Of a stretch of 64,000 nucleotides of DNA, positions 1-8,992 are shown one piece after another. Positions within the stretch are counted from its first letter, which is position 1. The number at the start of each line of letters is the position of its first letter. The position numbers were made by a program, and so were the translations under genes. The notes under the pieces are model-generated. The model saw only the letters and a list, made by a program, of their open reading frames with translations. It did no database searches and was not told where the DNA came from. Source of the DNA: Desulfitobacterium sp050251735 (GTDB taxonomy: Bacteria; Bacillota; Desulfitobacteriia; Desulfitobacteriales; Desulfitobacteriaceae). The stretch lies in NCBI GenBank assembly GCA_050251735.1, contig JBFWMF010000001.1, positions 1-64,000 on the forward strand. Direction: 5' to 3'.

Positions 1-320
1 GCTGTTTTGGACTTAGAAAGGCAAATTATAATGGTTGTATACACCAATTAAGGGAAATAGTTGAAGTATGTCTGAGGTAAACATTTGGGTTGACAATAAA
101 CTTTTTAACTTAATGCAACTCTACTGAGTTAAATTATATAAGAGAACGGGAACGGTTGGGTTCTGTGGAATACCACTCTCAATTTAAAATTTATTTTCCT
201 AAAACTGCCATAATGAAGTAGTATAATGTTAAAATGGTGCAAACATTATAGCCTTTTGATGAACATTATTCTTAAAATGTTCATTAAAAATAAGAGCAAT
301 GTTAGGGCTTAAGCGCTATA
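1..320. other. Intergenic stretch at window start
   Basis: No gene can be supported here. The region is AT-rich. One short inverted repeat (TGAACATT at 260-267 with AATGTTCA at 276-283) could be a weak terminator of an upstream gene outside the window. A 16-codon open stretch touching base 1 is too short to call. Confidence 0.5.
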
Positions 321-362
321 TTGTCTGATAATCAAATCTAATGTACAATGTTTACATTAGAT
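321..362 (+). promoter_or_regulatory. Promoter with overlapping palindromic operator of the MNT/HEPN pair
   Basis: A sigma-A-type promoter is visible: TTGTCT at 321-326, a 17-bp gap, TACAAT at 344-349. The -10 box lies inside a perfect inverted repeat, ATCTAATGTA (336-345) and TACATTAGAT (353-362), separated by 7 bp. Toxin-antitoxin operons are commonly autorepressed by binding at such a site; that role here is inference. Confidence 0.55.
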
Positions 363-407
363 GGAATAATTTTGATTAAGCTAATTAAGTTTGAAAGGAG
401 AAGCGTC

Positions 408-716
408 ATGGGAAAAGTTTATACTAAAAATGAAATAAAGGCGAAACTGTTACCCATATTTGGTGGTCATCCTATTGAAAAAGCTATCCTTTTCGGTTCC
501 TATGCAAGGGGCAATCCAACAGGCACAAGTGACATTGATATAGTTATTGATAGCAAAGGCAGAATCCGAGGGATTGATTTTTTCGGCATATTAGAGGACG
601 TTGTAGAAATCTTTGATGTTCCCGTGGACTTAATTGAGGCATCACAAATAATTGAGGGTAGTCGTGTGCAACATGAAATTAATGAAACGGGGATAATAAT
701 TTATGAAAGAGCATGA
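408..716 (+). CDS. mntA: MNT-type minimal nucleotidyltransferase (antitoxin of a HEPN/MNT pair)
   Basis: This 102-residue protein has the minimal nucleotidyltransferase signature: a GSYARG loop near residue 30 followed by SDIDIVID, which holds the two metal-binding aspartates. MNT proteins of this size act as antitoxins to HEPN RNases, in studied cases by transferring AMP to the toxin. The start at 408 is chosen because a GAAAGGAG ribosome site ends about 8 bases upstream; an ATG 60 bases earlier has none. The gene overlaps the HEPN gene by 14 bases, so the two are translationally coupled. Both active-site motifs look intact although the partner gene is damaged. Confidence 0.85.
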   Translation: MGKVYTKNEIKAKLLPIFGGHPIEKAILFGSYARGNPTGTSDIDIVIDSKGRIRGIDFFGILEDVVEIFDVPVDLIEASQIIEGSRVQHEINETGIIIYERA

Positions 717-1095
717 AAAAATTATTCTTGAGAAAATAAAAATATTAGCAGAGCAAGCCGTGCAATTTAAAGGAGTCATGACTTTTGAAGAGTTTTCTGA
801 TGATCTCAAAACTATATCTGCTTGTGTTTTTAATCTTAGCCAAATCGGAGAATTAGTGACACGACTGGATTCTGAATTCCTAGAAGCAAGCAGGCATATT
901 CCATGGCATAAGATGAGAGGTATGCGAAATAGAATTATCCATGATTACGAAGGGATAAAGGTTAAAGGGAAAGTAAAAAGTAAGACAACTCAAGGGTATT
1001 GTTCCTTAATTCAAAGGAGCAATACCCTGTTTTTATTATCTATCAGTTTGACGTCCCTTGATATCCAAAATCTGCCGTTCCGTACTGTACAATAG
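703..1095 (+). pseudogene. hepT: HEPN (HepT/DUF86-like) toxin with a replaced C-terminus
   Basis: Residues 1 to about 85 match the HepT/DUF86 HEPN pattern, including the RNase motif R-x4-H in RNRIIHDYEGI. Family members normally continue for about 25 residues with a conserved Asp/Glu- and Trp-containing helix. Here the sequence after the motif turns into unrelated residues. A strong terminator hairpin (993-1034) lies inside the open frame, about 60 bases before its stop, so the 3' end appears to have been swapped for intergenic DNA. The RNase motif is intact, so partial activity cannot be excluded. The gene is called broken because the fold's last helix is missing. Confidence 0.6.
993..1034 (+). 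terminator. Rho-independent terminator inside the broken hepT 3' end
   Basis: A 15-bp stem (993-1007 with 1014-1028, one G-U pair, 6-base loop) is followed by a run of T. It lies within the open frame of the HEPN gene, which supports truncation of that gene. Confidence 0.8.
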
Positions 1096-1115
1096 ACCTT
1101 AAAGAATGCTGGAAG

Positions 1116-1736
1116 TCACTTTTTTATGCCGTACAGCAATAGTTTAAAGTGATCAAGAAGCTGTTCTTTTAAAGCGAAAGCGGGGTAACGGATACACCAT
1201 TCAAAAACAATACCTCTAATGGCCAAGATTAAGTGGTTTGCCAGGGATTCAACAGGTATGTCTTCCCTTAGCTCTCCCCTTTGGACTCCTTTTTCCAATG
1301 TTTCTGCAAATAGTTTATAAACCTCACGACTATAGTCCATTGCTGAAGTTGTATCAATAGTTTTCGTTATGTGAGCCTTATACAGTACCCTCATATTCTC
1401 CAAGCCAATATTAGATTCGATATAATCGGAGATTCTCTCCGCCAGTAAAAGTAATATATCAAGGGAAGATTTGTGATCGGAAAGTGATACTAAAAAGGCT
1501 TTATAATCCATATCTGCACTGTTTGTGTAAGCATTCACCAAAGCGGCTATCAGGGCATCTTTGGATTCGTAGTGAATATAAAAGGCACCTTTAGACACCC
1601 CTGCAGCTTCCACAATGGAGTCTACACTTATGTTTTCTATTCCATGCTCGGTGGCTAATTGGCTGGCAGCTTCAAAGATTTTTCTTTTTGTTTCGGCCGC
1701 CTGAAGTTTTCTTTTGTTCATATTCTCATTTTTCAT
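1116..1736 (-). CDS. TetR/AcrR family transcriptional regulator
   Basis: A 206-residue protein with an N-terminal TetR helix-turn-helix at about residues 15-62 (core VDSIVEAAGVSKGAFYIHY) and a helical ligand-binding C-terminus. An AGGAG ribosome site lies 6 bases before the ATG on the minus strand. It is divergent from the large CWB2/NHL surface protein gene. A 25-bp palindrome in the shared intergenic region (1796-1820) is a plausible operator. The ligand and targets cannot be read from the sequence; autoregulation and control of the divergent gene are inference. Confidence 0.9.
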   Translation of the reverse strand: MKNENMNKRKLQAAETKRKIFEAASQLATEHGIENISVDSIVEAAGVSKGAFYIHYESKDALIAALVNAYTNSADMDYKAFLVSLSDHKSSLDILLLLAERISDYIESNIGLENMRVLYKAHITKTIDTTSAMDYSREVYKLFAETLEKGVQRGELREDIPVESLANHLILAIRGIVFEWCIRYPAFALKEQLLDHFKLLLYGIKK

Positions 1737-1795
1737 TATTTTGCTCCTGTTATTTTTAAATTGATTGAAGTTGCATTTTACAGAAGGTATAATAA

Positions 1796-1820
1796 TGACT
1801 ATAGTCGGTGACTACAGTCA
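1796..1820. promoter_or_regulatory. Palindromic candidate TetR operator
   Basis: A near-perfect palindrome whose half sites read TGACTATAGTC and GACTACAGTCA. It lies 60 bases upstream of the TetR gene start and 167 bases upstream of the divergent surface protein gene. Its size and position suit a TetR dimer or dimer-pair site. Confidence 0.55.
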
Positions 1821-1986
1821 TGTAAATCAATCACAATTATAACACATAGTATATTCTATTTCCTAGTTTCAATAAGTGATTACTCTTTGTACCTTACTGG
1901 GAAGGAGTTGAGAAATCTAAAGGTTAAATAGTGTGTTAAGTGCATTGTTTTATAATTGATATTAACAATGGGAGGGTGTGGCTGTG

Positions 1987-4107
1987 ATGCGCACTTTAAT
2001 TTATAAAATCGCTATCCTGACTTTGATGATTTTTCTGAGTGGAAGTTTTCTTGGTCCTCAAAATGGTGTTAATGCAGCTGAACTCAGTTCAATTGAACGA
2101 CTAGCAGGACAAACAAAAATCGAAACAGCATTGGAGATTGCCTTGAAGCTTAATCCAGGTATAGCTCCTGCTGTGGTTCTTGCTAGCCCCACCAGTTATT
2201 TTGATGCTCTAGCAGGTATCCCTTTAGCCCAGCAAAAGGAAGCTCCTTTGCTCTGGGTAGGGCAGACTCCCCAGGAAAACGAGGATGTCCTTGGGTTTAT
2301 CAAGGATCATTGTGATGAAAAGGGCTTGATTTATATTTTGGGAGGCGAGGGGGCCATCCCTCAAAGCTTTGAAACAGCGCTTCAGGAACTAGGGTATACA
2401 CAGGAACAAATAGTGCGTTTGGGTGGAAGTAATCGCTATGAAACCGCGGTTAAAATCGCTCAAAGGGTGGAATATAAGGAGAATCCCATCATCATAACTT
2501 CTGGAAAGGATGATTCCCAGTTTTCCGGTGCGGCCGCAATAGCAGCAGCCCAAGAAAGTCCTGTCATATTTTTACCTCAGGAAGGAAACATACCCCAAAG
2601 TGTCATCGATTATCTGAATAGAATTGGAATTGAAGGAGAAGTATCGCTACAGATTATTGGAGATCCCACAGTGATTTCTGAGTCTATGTTAGCTAAGTTA
2701 AGCTCTAAGGTAACGGGATTGGACCCAGTCCGTATAGAGCGTCTTAGTGGTGGTGACCGCTATGATTTAATGGCCAAGGTCGATGAACAAGCCTTTCTTA
2801 AGGCATTGCCGGCAGGTGATGACAAAAACTCCATTCCTCAGATCGTCCTGACCACAGGAAAAGACTATGCTGATGGAATCCCGGGAGCAGTTTTGGCAGC
2901 AAAATTAGGGGCGCCGCTCATTTTTATCGATGAAACCCTACCCCAGTCCAGTGTATCCTTGCTAAAAGATATTCAGCACTGGAATAAACAAAATTTTGGT
3001 TCCTTTTTTCAAATGACGGTTTTAGGCGGATTAATAGCTTTACCACCCCGGGTTGTGGCCGAGGCTGATAGTCTCTTTACCATGGGCCAACCCTTGGAAG
3101 GAAATGCGGAAGTTTGGACCTATACCGAGCTGTATCTTTCAAGCGTACCCTCTTATGGGGTGCAGGGAGAAGGAAATTCTCTCATTGTTTCCGAGTCCTC
3201 TCATTTTCATACCCTTCAGACTATTAACGAAGATAAGAAGATTTCCTTAATGACCGGTCAAAGCAGTGCTCTGGATGAATATGGGATGCCTATAGGGGGC
3301 TATCAAGATGGTTTGTCAACAGAGGCAATGTTCAATGCTCCCAAAGGGATAGCCCGAGATGAAAAAGGGCTTCTCTATGTGGCTGATTCCGAAAATGGAG
3401 CAATCCGTACCTTGGATCAAAAAGGCAATGTAGAAACCTTGGTTAAAGGACTGAAACACCCTACAGGAATTGTTTTAAACAGCATAGGAGATATTTACGT
3501 TACCGAGACTCTCAATCACCGTATCTTGAGGATAGACACTCAAGGTCAATGGACAGTGTTTGCAGGGGGAGGTTATGCCCTTAGAGAAGGAGAACCGGTA
3601 GGAGCCTTTGCCGATGGCAAGGGGGAGCAAGCTCATTTTAACGAACCACAAGGTTTGGCCATCGATGATGAAGGCAATCTCTATGTAGCCGATTCGGGAA
3701 ATCAACGCATTCGAAAAGTCAGTCCGGAGGGAATAGTCACTACCCTTGCGGGATCAGGTATGGTACAAACTGAAAATACGTCCTATATATTAGGGGGTTA
3801 TCAAGACGGAGAGGGAAAAAATGCTCAATTTAACTTCCCTCTAGGCCTTGCTGTAGGGAAGGATAAAACAATCTATGTAGCCGACTCTTTCAACCATTGT
3901 CTCAGAAGGATTACGCCGGAAGGAGTGGTCAGTACTTTGGCAGGTGCCCCGGAACCGGGTAAAAAAGATGGTCTGGCCGCTTTGGCCCAATTTGATACTC
4001 CCAGCGATGTTTTACTAGGGAAGGATGGAAGCCTAATTATTGTGGATCAAGGCAATGCTCTCTTACGTGTCTATTATCCACCCAATGATGAGACAACTTT
4101 GGATTAA
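1987..4107 (+). CDS. Exported protein with CWB2 wall-binding repeats and NHL repeats
   Basis: A Sec signal peptide covers about residues 1-31 (hydrophobic core then VNA-A). Three cell-wall-binding-2 (CWB2, PF04122) repeats follow, with the typical starts IERLAGQTKIETA, IVRLGGSNRYETA and IERLSGGDRYDL; these anchor proteins non-covalently to wall polymers. The C-terminal half (about residues 435-700) holds five or six NHL beta-propeller blades with repeated YVADS.N..IR motifs. NHL propellers bind proteins or other ligands. The start is uncertain: a GTG at 1978 is only 2 bases from the GGAGGG ribosome site, so GTG 1984 or ATG 1987 is more likely. The next gene also encodes an exported protein 32 bases downstream, suggesting an operon. 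Confidence 0.85.
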   Translation: MRTLIYKIAILTLMIFLSGSFLGPQNGVNAAELSSIERLAGQTKIETALEIALKLNPGIAPAVVLASPTSYFDALAGIPLAQQKEAPLLWVGQTPQENEDVLGFIKDHCDEKGLIYILGGEGAIPQSFETALQELGYTQEQIVRLGGSNRYETAVKIAQRVEYKENPIIITSGKDDSQFSGAAAIAAAQESPVIFLPQEGNIPQSVIDYLNRIGIEGEVSLQIIGDPTVISESMLAKLSSKVTGLDPVRIERLSGGDRYDLMAKVDEQAFLKALPAGDDKNSIPQIVLTTGKDYADGIPGAVLAAKLGAPLIFIDETLPQSSVSLLKDIQHWNKQNFGSFFQMTVLGGLIALPPRVVAEADSLFTMGQPLEGNAEVWTYTELYLSSVPSYGVQGEGNSLIVSESSHFHTLQTINEDKKISLMTGQSSALDEYGMPIGGYQDGLSTEAMFNAPKGIARDEKGLLYVADSENGAIRTLDQKGNVETLVKGLKHPTGIVLNSIGDIYVTETLNHRILRIDTQGQWTVFAGGGYALREGEPVGAFADGKGEQAHFNEPQGLAIDDEGNLYVADSGNQRIRKVSPEGIVTTLAGSGMVQTENTSYILGGYQDGEGKNAQFNFPLGLAVGKDKTIYVADSFNHCLRRITPEGVVSTLAGAPEPGKKDGLAALAQFDTPSDVLLGKDGSLIIVDQGNALLRVYYPPNDETTLD

Positions 4108-4139
4108 GAATAATTTTTGATGAAGAGTGGTGAGTTGGG

Positions 4140-6431
4140 ATGAGAAAAAAGATGGTCTTTGGTTTGGTTCTTGTGATGCTTTTTTCCTTGTTTCCTCAGT
4201 TAATGGTTTTCTCCCTGGGCTCCGAGACAGCCCTGGCTGCCGGTACTAGTCTAGCGACTCTGGAGGATATTAGCGGAGGAGTATTTGTCAAAAAAGGTGG
4301 AGGAGTCAAGGAATTCCAAGCATTTAATGGTATGGCCCTTATCCAAGGGGATTCTGTGCGCACTGCTAAGGAAGGGTCAGCCACTGTTGCTTTTTATACA
4401 GGGAGTAAGATGGCCGTAGGGCCCAGTACTTCATTCACAGTCAATAAGCTACAAGAAACTAAGGGCACCGGAGGGAAATTATCCGTAAAATTGAAATCCG
4501 GTACGGTGTGGAATAAGGTTAAAAGTCTCGTGAACGTGGAAGATGAATATGAAATTGAGACGCCTACCGCAGTGATGGGGGTTAGGGGAACTTTGTTCAT
4601 GGTATCAGTAGACCCTGCTACAGGCGGTCAGAGCACGACTTCAGTTTTTGAAGGCTCAATTAGAGCGGATTATGCCGCAGCTTCAAGAGGTCCCGGTTCC
4701 TCGAACCAAGCTTCTCAGTTACTTCAAATGGGGCAATCTGGCACAGTGCTTCCACCACAACGAACTCCGGGTAGTTCAATTTACAATCCTCAATTTCCAG
4801 CGGCACCGCCACCACCCCCACCACCACAACCTATAGATACTCAAAGCCTCGTTCAAAACCAAGCGCCATCCATCTTAGCCAACATGGCCATGGATATGGT
4901 GGATCGGATGCAAGAAATGCAACGACAAAACGAAGCTTTAATGGCAAGCTATCAAAATACTAATAATCCAGCCTTTCTCCAAAGTGCTTTACAGCAGTCA
5001 CAAGTTAACAGCCTTTTAGGAAGTTTAAATCAGCAATATATGAGTGCTGTGCAGGGCTCACCACAAGAACAACAAATGAATCAGTTTCTCCAACAACAAA
5101 ACAGAAATATGGATACCTTGAGACAGCAAGCCCAACAATTACAGGAACAAGCTCAACAGATGAGAAACAATACGGAAAATGCTGCCCAACAGGCGGGGTT
5201 AAGCCCTGACCAAATCCAACGGCTTCTTCAAAATGCCGTAACAGCCTCTGCCGCTGCCGGAGCAGGAACATCAAGGACTGCACCGCCGCCGGTGGTGCCG
5301 CCTGCTCAGCCTAATCAACCCAATCAGCCTGTACCATCTACACCGCCTACCTCCGGTGGGGGAGGAAGTAATTCCGATGATGATAATGGCGATGATGACT
5401 ATGAACCAATTGTCCCGGAAAAAATACAGCTTATAGGTATAGGAGATATCATAGGCACTGTTAGAGTAGGAGAAACGCTAACAGCTGGAACTGTGTCACC
5501 AGATGTAGCTACAGTGACTTACCAGTGGCAGATAGCGGAAAATACCACTGGAACTTCTATAAAAATTGATGGGGCGAATAAAAATCAATATACTCTATCC
5601 GCGAATGATGCAAATAAGTACATCAGGGTAGCTGCAACGGGGACAGGGGATTACACGGGTACAGTAATCAGCATGCAGACAGTGCCTGTAGCAGAGGCGA
5701 TACCCACTGCGTGGTCTTTGCCAGAGCCATCAGTAAGCATTGATACTGCGGGTGATGAACCACTGATAATCGTCGAATATAAGGCTAATCAAAGTGGGAT
5801 AGTTTATTATATGGCAGCTGAAAAGGATAGTCTGTCGGAAAATGATCCGTTACTCAATATGCTGACGAATGAATTGGGAAATGAAAATGTTATTTTTAGA
5901 GGATCAGAAGAGTGTTCTTCAGAGGTAGAGGAAAGATTGGAGCTGCCTTATTCGGACGGGATTTATGCTAACAAGGATTACGATCTTTACATGGTTTTAA
6001 AAGGAGTAAATGACTATTCGGCAATCAAAAAAATAACCTTCCATACACCAGAGGATAATAATCCACCGGTTTTAACTGCTACCGCGGTTTATAATAATGA
6101 TTCAAATGAAGTAGTTATTAATCACTCCGTACAGGATAACGACGAACTGTACGATTTGTATGTCCAGATCGTTCCAAAGGATATGGATCCTCAACCAACA
6201 CCGGATGAACTAGCAGTAAAAGATTATGGGATAAATAACGGGATGGCATATACGAGCGAGAGTAGTAGAACAGAAAATGTTGTTAGTATTGATCTAGAAA
6301 ATTTTCAACCTGGTGAGTATTTAGTCTATCTGGTAGCCCAAGATTATAGCAGCGCAGGAGGAACGAGGGATGGGCTTTTCTCAGAAGTTCTGCAAATCCT
6401 TGTGACCAAGCCAAGTCCAAGTACGACGTAA
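4140..6431 (+). CDS. Exported FecR-domain protein with Pro/Gln-rich linker and Ig-like C-terminus
   Basis: A signal peptide (about residues 1-34, ending ALA-A) is followed by a FecR domain (about 40-180; GDSVRTAKEGSATV and ETPTAVMGVRGT are typical). Stand-alone exported FecR domains occur in surface proteins and are not necessarily iron sensors. Next come a proline-rich run (about 220-230), a Gln-rich segment of likely coiled coil (about 250-370), an acidic Gly/Asp linker, and an Ig-like repeat of the kind found in bacterial surface proteins (about 430-520, containing VTYQWQ). The last 250 residues look beta-rich and are unassigned. It follows the CWB2/NHL gene by 32 bases, and a terminator lies at 6645-6672. 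Confidence 0.8.
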   Translation: MRKKMVFGLVLVMLFSLFPQLMVFSLGSETALAAGTSLATLEDISGGVFVKKGGGVKEFQAFNGMALIQGDSVRTAKEGSATVAFYTGSKMAVGPSTSFTVNKLQETKGTGGKLSVKLKSGTVWNKVKSLVNVEDEYEIETPTAVMGVRGTLFMVSVDPATGGQSTTSVFEGSIRADYAAASRGPGSSNQASQLLQMGQSGTVLPPQRTPGSSIYNPQFPAAPPPPPPPQPIDTQSLVQNQAPSILANMAMDMVDRMQEMQRQNEALMASYQNTNNPAFLQSALQQSQVNSLLGSLNQQYMSAVQGSPQEQQMNQFLQQQNRNMDTLRQQAQQLQEQAQQMRNNTENAAQQAGLSPDQIQRLLQNAVTASAAAGAGTSRTAPPPVVPPAQPNQPNQPVPSTPPTSGGGGSNSDDDNGDDDYEPIVPEKIQLIGIGDIIGTVRVGETLTAGTVSPDVATVTYQWQIAENTTGTSIKIDGANKNQYTLSANDANKYIRVAATGTGDYTGTVISMQTVPVAEAIPTAWSLPEPSVSIDTAGDEPLIIVEYKANQSGIVYYMAAEKDSLSENDPLLNMLTNELGNENVIFRGSEECSSEVEERLELPYSDGIYANKDYDLYMVLKGVNDYSAIKKITFHTPEDNNPPVLTATAVYNNDSNEVVINHSVQDNDELYDLYVQIVPKDMDPQPTPDELAVKDYGINNGMAYTSESSRTENVVSIDLENFQPGEYLVYLVAQDYSSAGGTRDGLFSEVLQILVTKPSPSTT

Positions 6432-6644
6432 TATTTTCTTCATCCTAAGTTCCATCCTACAGTTATTAAAAAAATCTAAAAACTATATTGACAGAGTAGG
6501 AGGATACATGGTAACATCATAGCAAGAAAATGAAGTTAAATAATAACCTTCTACATTAAATCATTTACTTTTCTACTAACGAGGGCTGGCAATCAATCTG
6601 TGGCAAAGTTAGAAAGATCAGTGTTAATGTTGCCGATTGAATTT

Positions 6645-6672
6645 AAGCCACCCTTCAGGATGGCTTTTGTTG
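6645..6672 (+). terminator. Rho-independent terminator after the surface-protein genes
   Basis: Stem AAGCCA-C-CC / GG-A-TGGCTT with a TTCA loop (6645-6666), then TTTTGTT. It lies about 215 bases after the FecR gene stop. Confidence 0.65.
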
Positions 6673-6687
6673 TTTCCCGCTAATTTT

Positions 6688-7160
6688 CCCGCAAAGTTCC
6701 TCCAATCTGTTTACCTCAGTTTTCGAATCCCAAAATCTCGTTTTCGAATCCAGGTTAGTTCAGTTAGTTCAGGTAGTTCAGTTAGTCAGTTAGTTCGGGT
6801 AGTTCAGTTAGTCAGTTAGTTCGGGTAGTTCAGTTAGTCAGTTAGTTCGGGTAGTTCAGTTAGTCAGTTAGTTCGGGTAGTTCAGTTAGTCGGTTAGTTC
6901 GGTTAGTTCAGTTAGTCAGTAAGTTCAGTTAGTCAGTTAGTTAGTTAGTTAGTTAGTTAGTCAGTTAGTCAGTCAGTTGGTCGGTTGTTAATTAGTTCAG
7001 AAGTTTTCGGTCGAGTTCTTTACACTTAAGACGTTCCGTTTATTAAACGGACCATTAAATCTTAAGAAAGGGTTTTTGGCTGGGGCACACGTCTATTTGA
7101 ATGAAGTAGGTGAGACTTGGTTAATCAGTGGTTTAGTTTAGTCATGAGGAACTTTGCGGG
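6688..7160. repeat. Segment bounded by a 15-bp perfect inverted repeat
   Basis: The 15-mer CCCGCAAAGTTCCTC at 6688-6702 recurs as its exact reverse complement at 7146-7160. The 473-bp segment between holds a tandem repeat and a nested hairpin (about 7027-7067) but no credible gene. A small non-autonomous mobile element is one explanation. No clear direct duplication was seen at the ends. Confidence 0.5.
6754..6987. repeat. Tandem repeat array, 26-bp unit built from GTTAGT/GTTCG words
   Basis: At least four near-identical copies of a 26-bp unit (GTTAGTCAGTTAGTTCGGGT plus AGTTCA) follow one another. They are flanked on both sides by shorter degenerate GTTAGTTCA and (GTTA)n words, down to a run of five GTTA at about 6940-6960. 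No open frame, ribosome site or conserved protein fits. Simple repeats like this vary in copy number by slippage. Confidence 0.9.
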
Positions 7161-7174
7161 ATTATATACACTTT

Positions 7175-7216
7175 AAAATGACCTCTTCACACTTGGTGAG
7201 AGGTCATTTTGATTTT
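7175..7216. terminator. Bidirectional terminator-like hairpin
   Basis: AAAATGACCTCT (7175-7186) pairs with AGAGGTCATTTT (7199-7210), leaving a 12-base loop; GATTTT follows on the plus strand. It separates the repeat region from the IS110 region. Confidence 0.6.
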
Positions 7217-7323
7217 CTCTGTAGTACCGAGCTTTACCATATACAAAAAAGTGAAAAGACTACTAAGTGCTTAGTCCCCCGAATGGTAGGAACTACAGGG
7301 GAGATCGGGCGTTGGCTTGGTCA

Positions 7324-7473
7324 ATGAATTATGAATCACGCGAATTTATTCGTATGAGGTTCAACTGGTTATTCATTGGCATATTAGCTGTATATTTTGG
7401 TATAGCCGTCATTGGTTCATTGGCTGGAATCCCAATGCCGTCTGGTCAGGTGATGGGCGAGCATAATGAATGA
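7324..7473 (+). CDS. Possible small single-pass membrane protein or gene fragment
   Basis: A 49-residue frame with one hydrophobic segment (about residues 14-37) and a short polar tail. The ribosome site is weak. It lies just upstream of the IS110 left-end noncoding region and may be a fragment left by insertions. Family not recognised. Confidence 0.25.
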   Translation: MNYESREFIRMRFNWLFIGILAVYFGIAVIGSLAGIPMPSGQVMGEHNE

Positions 7474-7499
7474 AGAACTCCTCCTTTTTAATTATTTGC

Positions 7500-7755
7500 A
7501 GTAAACCATAAATAGTCCCCCATGCCGCTGACGGCACCATCTAAGAATGAAAACTGGGTTGATGGTAATAAATACCTTATACGGCTAGCGAATCGAGGTC
7601 GAACTTTCTTGGTGCTTTTAGAGCCCGGTAAATAGACGGACCTCAGCGGCCTAGTGCACCACAAATTGTTTCTTTTAGAACGTAGGGTAGATTATTTCCC
7701 TTGAGGTTGCTGCACTAGCCGTAGCAAATCTACTGCCGTAGAAGGAGCTACGTAT
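7500..7755 (+). ncRNA. Candidate IS110 bridge RNA in the left end
   Basis: IS110-family recombinases use a noncoding RNA from their own left end whose two internal loops pair with donor and target DNA. This region has no open frame and shows several paired elements: TGCCG/CGGCA at 7524-7537; GAGGTC (7595-7600) with GACCTC (7639-7644), enclosing a 38-base loop; CTAGTGCA (7651-7658) with TGCACTAG (7711-7718), enclosing a 52-base loop. Two large stem-bounded loops in a row resemble the target- and donor-binding loops. I could not match loop bases to element ends, so the call is structural only. Confidence 0.45.
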
Positions 7756-8992
7756 ATGCAAGTCGTGTATCAAAGGTGTTGTGGGTTAGATATCCATAAG
7801 AAGATTATCGTCGCTTGCAGCATCACCGCCGAAGGCAAGGAAATTCAAAGTTTTGGTACGATGACCGAGGATATTATTTCTTTGGTCGATTGGGTTAAGA
7901 GCAAAGGGTGTTCGCATGTGGCCATGGAGAGCACCGGTGTTTACTGGAAGCCGATCTACAATCTTTTAGAGTTGAATGAGGTTGAGACCCTGGTTGTTAA
8001 CGCTCAACACATCAAAGCAGTTCCAGGTCGGAAGACGGACGTTAAGGATGCTGAATGGATAGCTGATCTATTACGTCATGGACTGACTCAAGGGAAGCTA
8101 CATTCCGGATAGAGATCAAAGAGAACTCCGCGAATTAGTTCGTTACCGCCGTAGTTTAATTGAAGAGCGTACTCGTGAAGTTAATCGACTTCAGAAAGTG
8201 CTCGAAGGAGCGAACATTAAACTCGCCTCTGTAGCGAGTAATGTAATGGGAGTTTCTGGTCGTGCAATGATTGATGCGATTATTCAGGATGTAAATGATC
8301 CAGCATTATTAGCATCACTGGCAAAAGGGCGACTTAAGAATAAGAAAGAAGCTCTCGAAAAAGCACTCAACGGACTCATTGGATCCCATCAGAAAATGAT
8401 TCTTGCAACTCAACTTGAACACATTGACTTTTTAGATCAGAAGGTTAAGGATCTCGATCGAGAAGTGGTGGACCGTACGCTCCCTTTTGAAAAAGACCTG
8501 GAGATTCTGGATACAATACCAGGCATTGGTCGACGTTCGGCAGAGGAAATAATTGCAGAAATAGGAACCGACATGAATCGTTTTCCAAGCGACGCCCATC
8601 TATCGTCATGGGCGGGAATGTCTCCAGGTCAAAATGAAAGTGCGGGGAAACGAAAGTCCAGCCGAACGCGAAAAGGAAATAATGCTCTACGAAGAACCTT
8701 GACAGAAGCTGCTCGGGCGGCAGCCCGAACAAAGAATACGTATCTTTCTGCAAAATACCACCGGATAGCTGCTCGGAGAGGAGCAAATCGTGCCGCAGTT
8801 GCGGTTGGCCATACGATTTTAGTTATTGTTTACAACATGCTAAAGACCCGCGAGGAGTACAAAGACCTTGGTGTTGATTTCCTTGATCGACGGAAAAAGA
8901 ACTATACAATAAGGCGGTCATTAAAGACATTACAAAACTTAGGAATTGAAGTTACTGTAAACAACCCTGAAGCATTAACTATTGCCAACTGA
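7756..8992 (+). pseudogene. IS110-family recombinase, frameshifted
   Basis: The first part (7756-8112) encodes the RuvC-like DEDD domain, with GLDIHKK (Asp12), AMESTGVYW (Glu58) and RKTDVKDAE (Asp95/98). A later part in another frame encodes the Transposase_20 domain (IPGIGRRSAEEIIAEIG, then AGMSPGQNESAGKRKS, which contains the candidate catalytic serine). The second frame stays open back to about 8100 and would read ...YIPDRDQRELRELVRYRR, as in intact relatives. Removing one G from the GGG at 8092-8094 restores a continuous product of about 411 residues, a normal IS110 length. This is decay or a sequencing error; programmed frameshifting is not typical of this family. Confidence 0.85.

Noticed and set aside
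1..51. Open 16-codon stretch touching the left edge, possibly the end of a gene
   Set aside because: Too short to tell from chance; no recognisable motif.
6637..6819. 60-codon frame running into the tandem repeat
   Set aside because: Overlaps a terminator and the repeat; Ser/Val-rich repetitive product with no ribosome site.
6754..6987. CRISPR array
   Set aside because: The repeats are contiguous with no unique spacers and no cas genes nearby.
7272..7521. TAGTCCCCC repeated at 7272 and 7513 as an IS target duplication
   Set aside because: Both copies lie on the same side of the recombinase gene, so they cannot flank the element.
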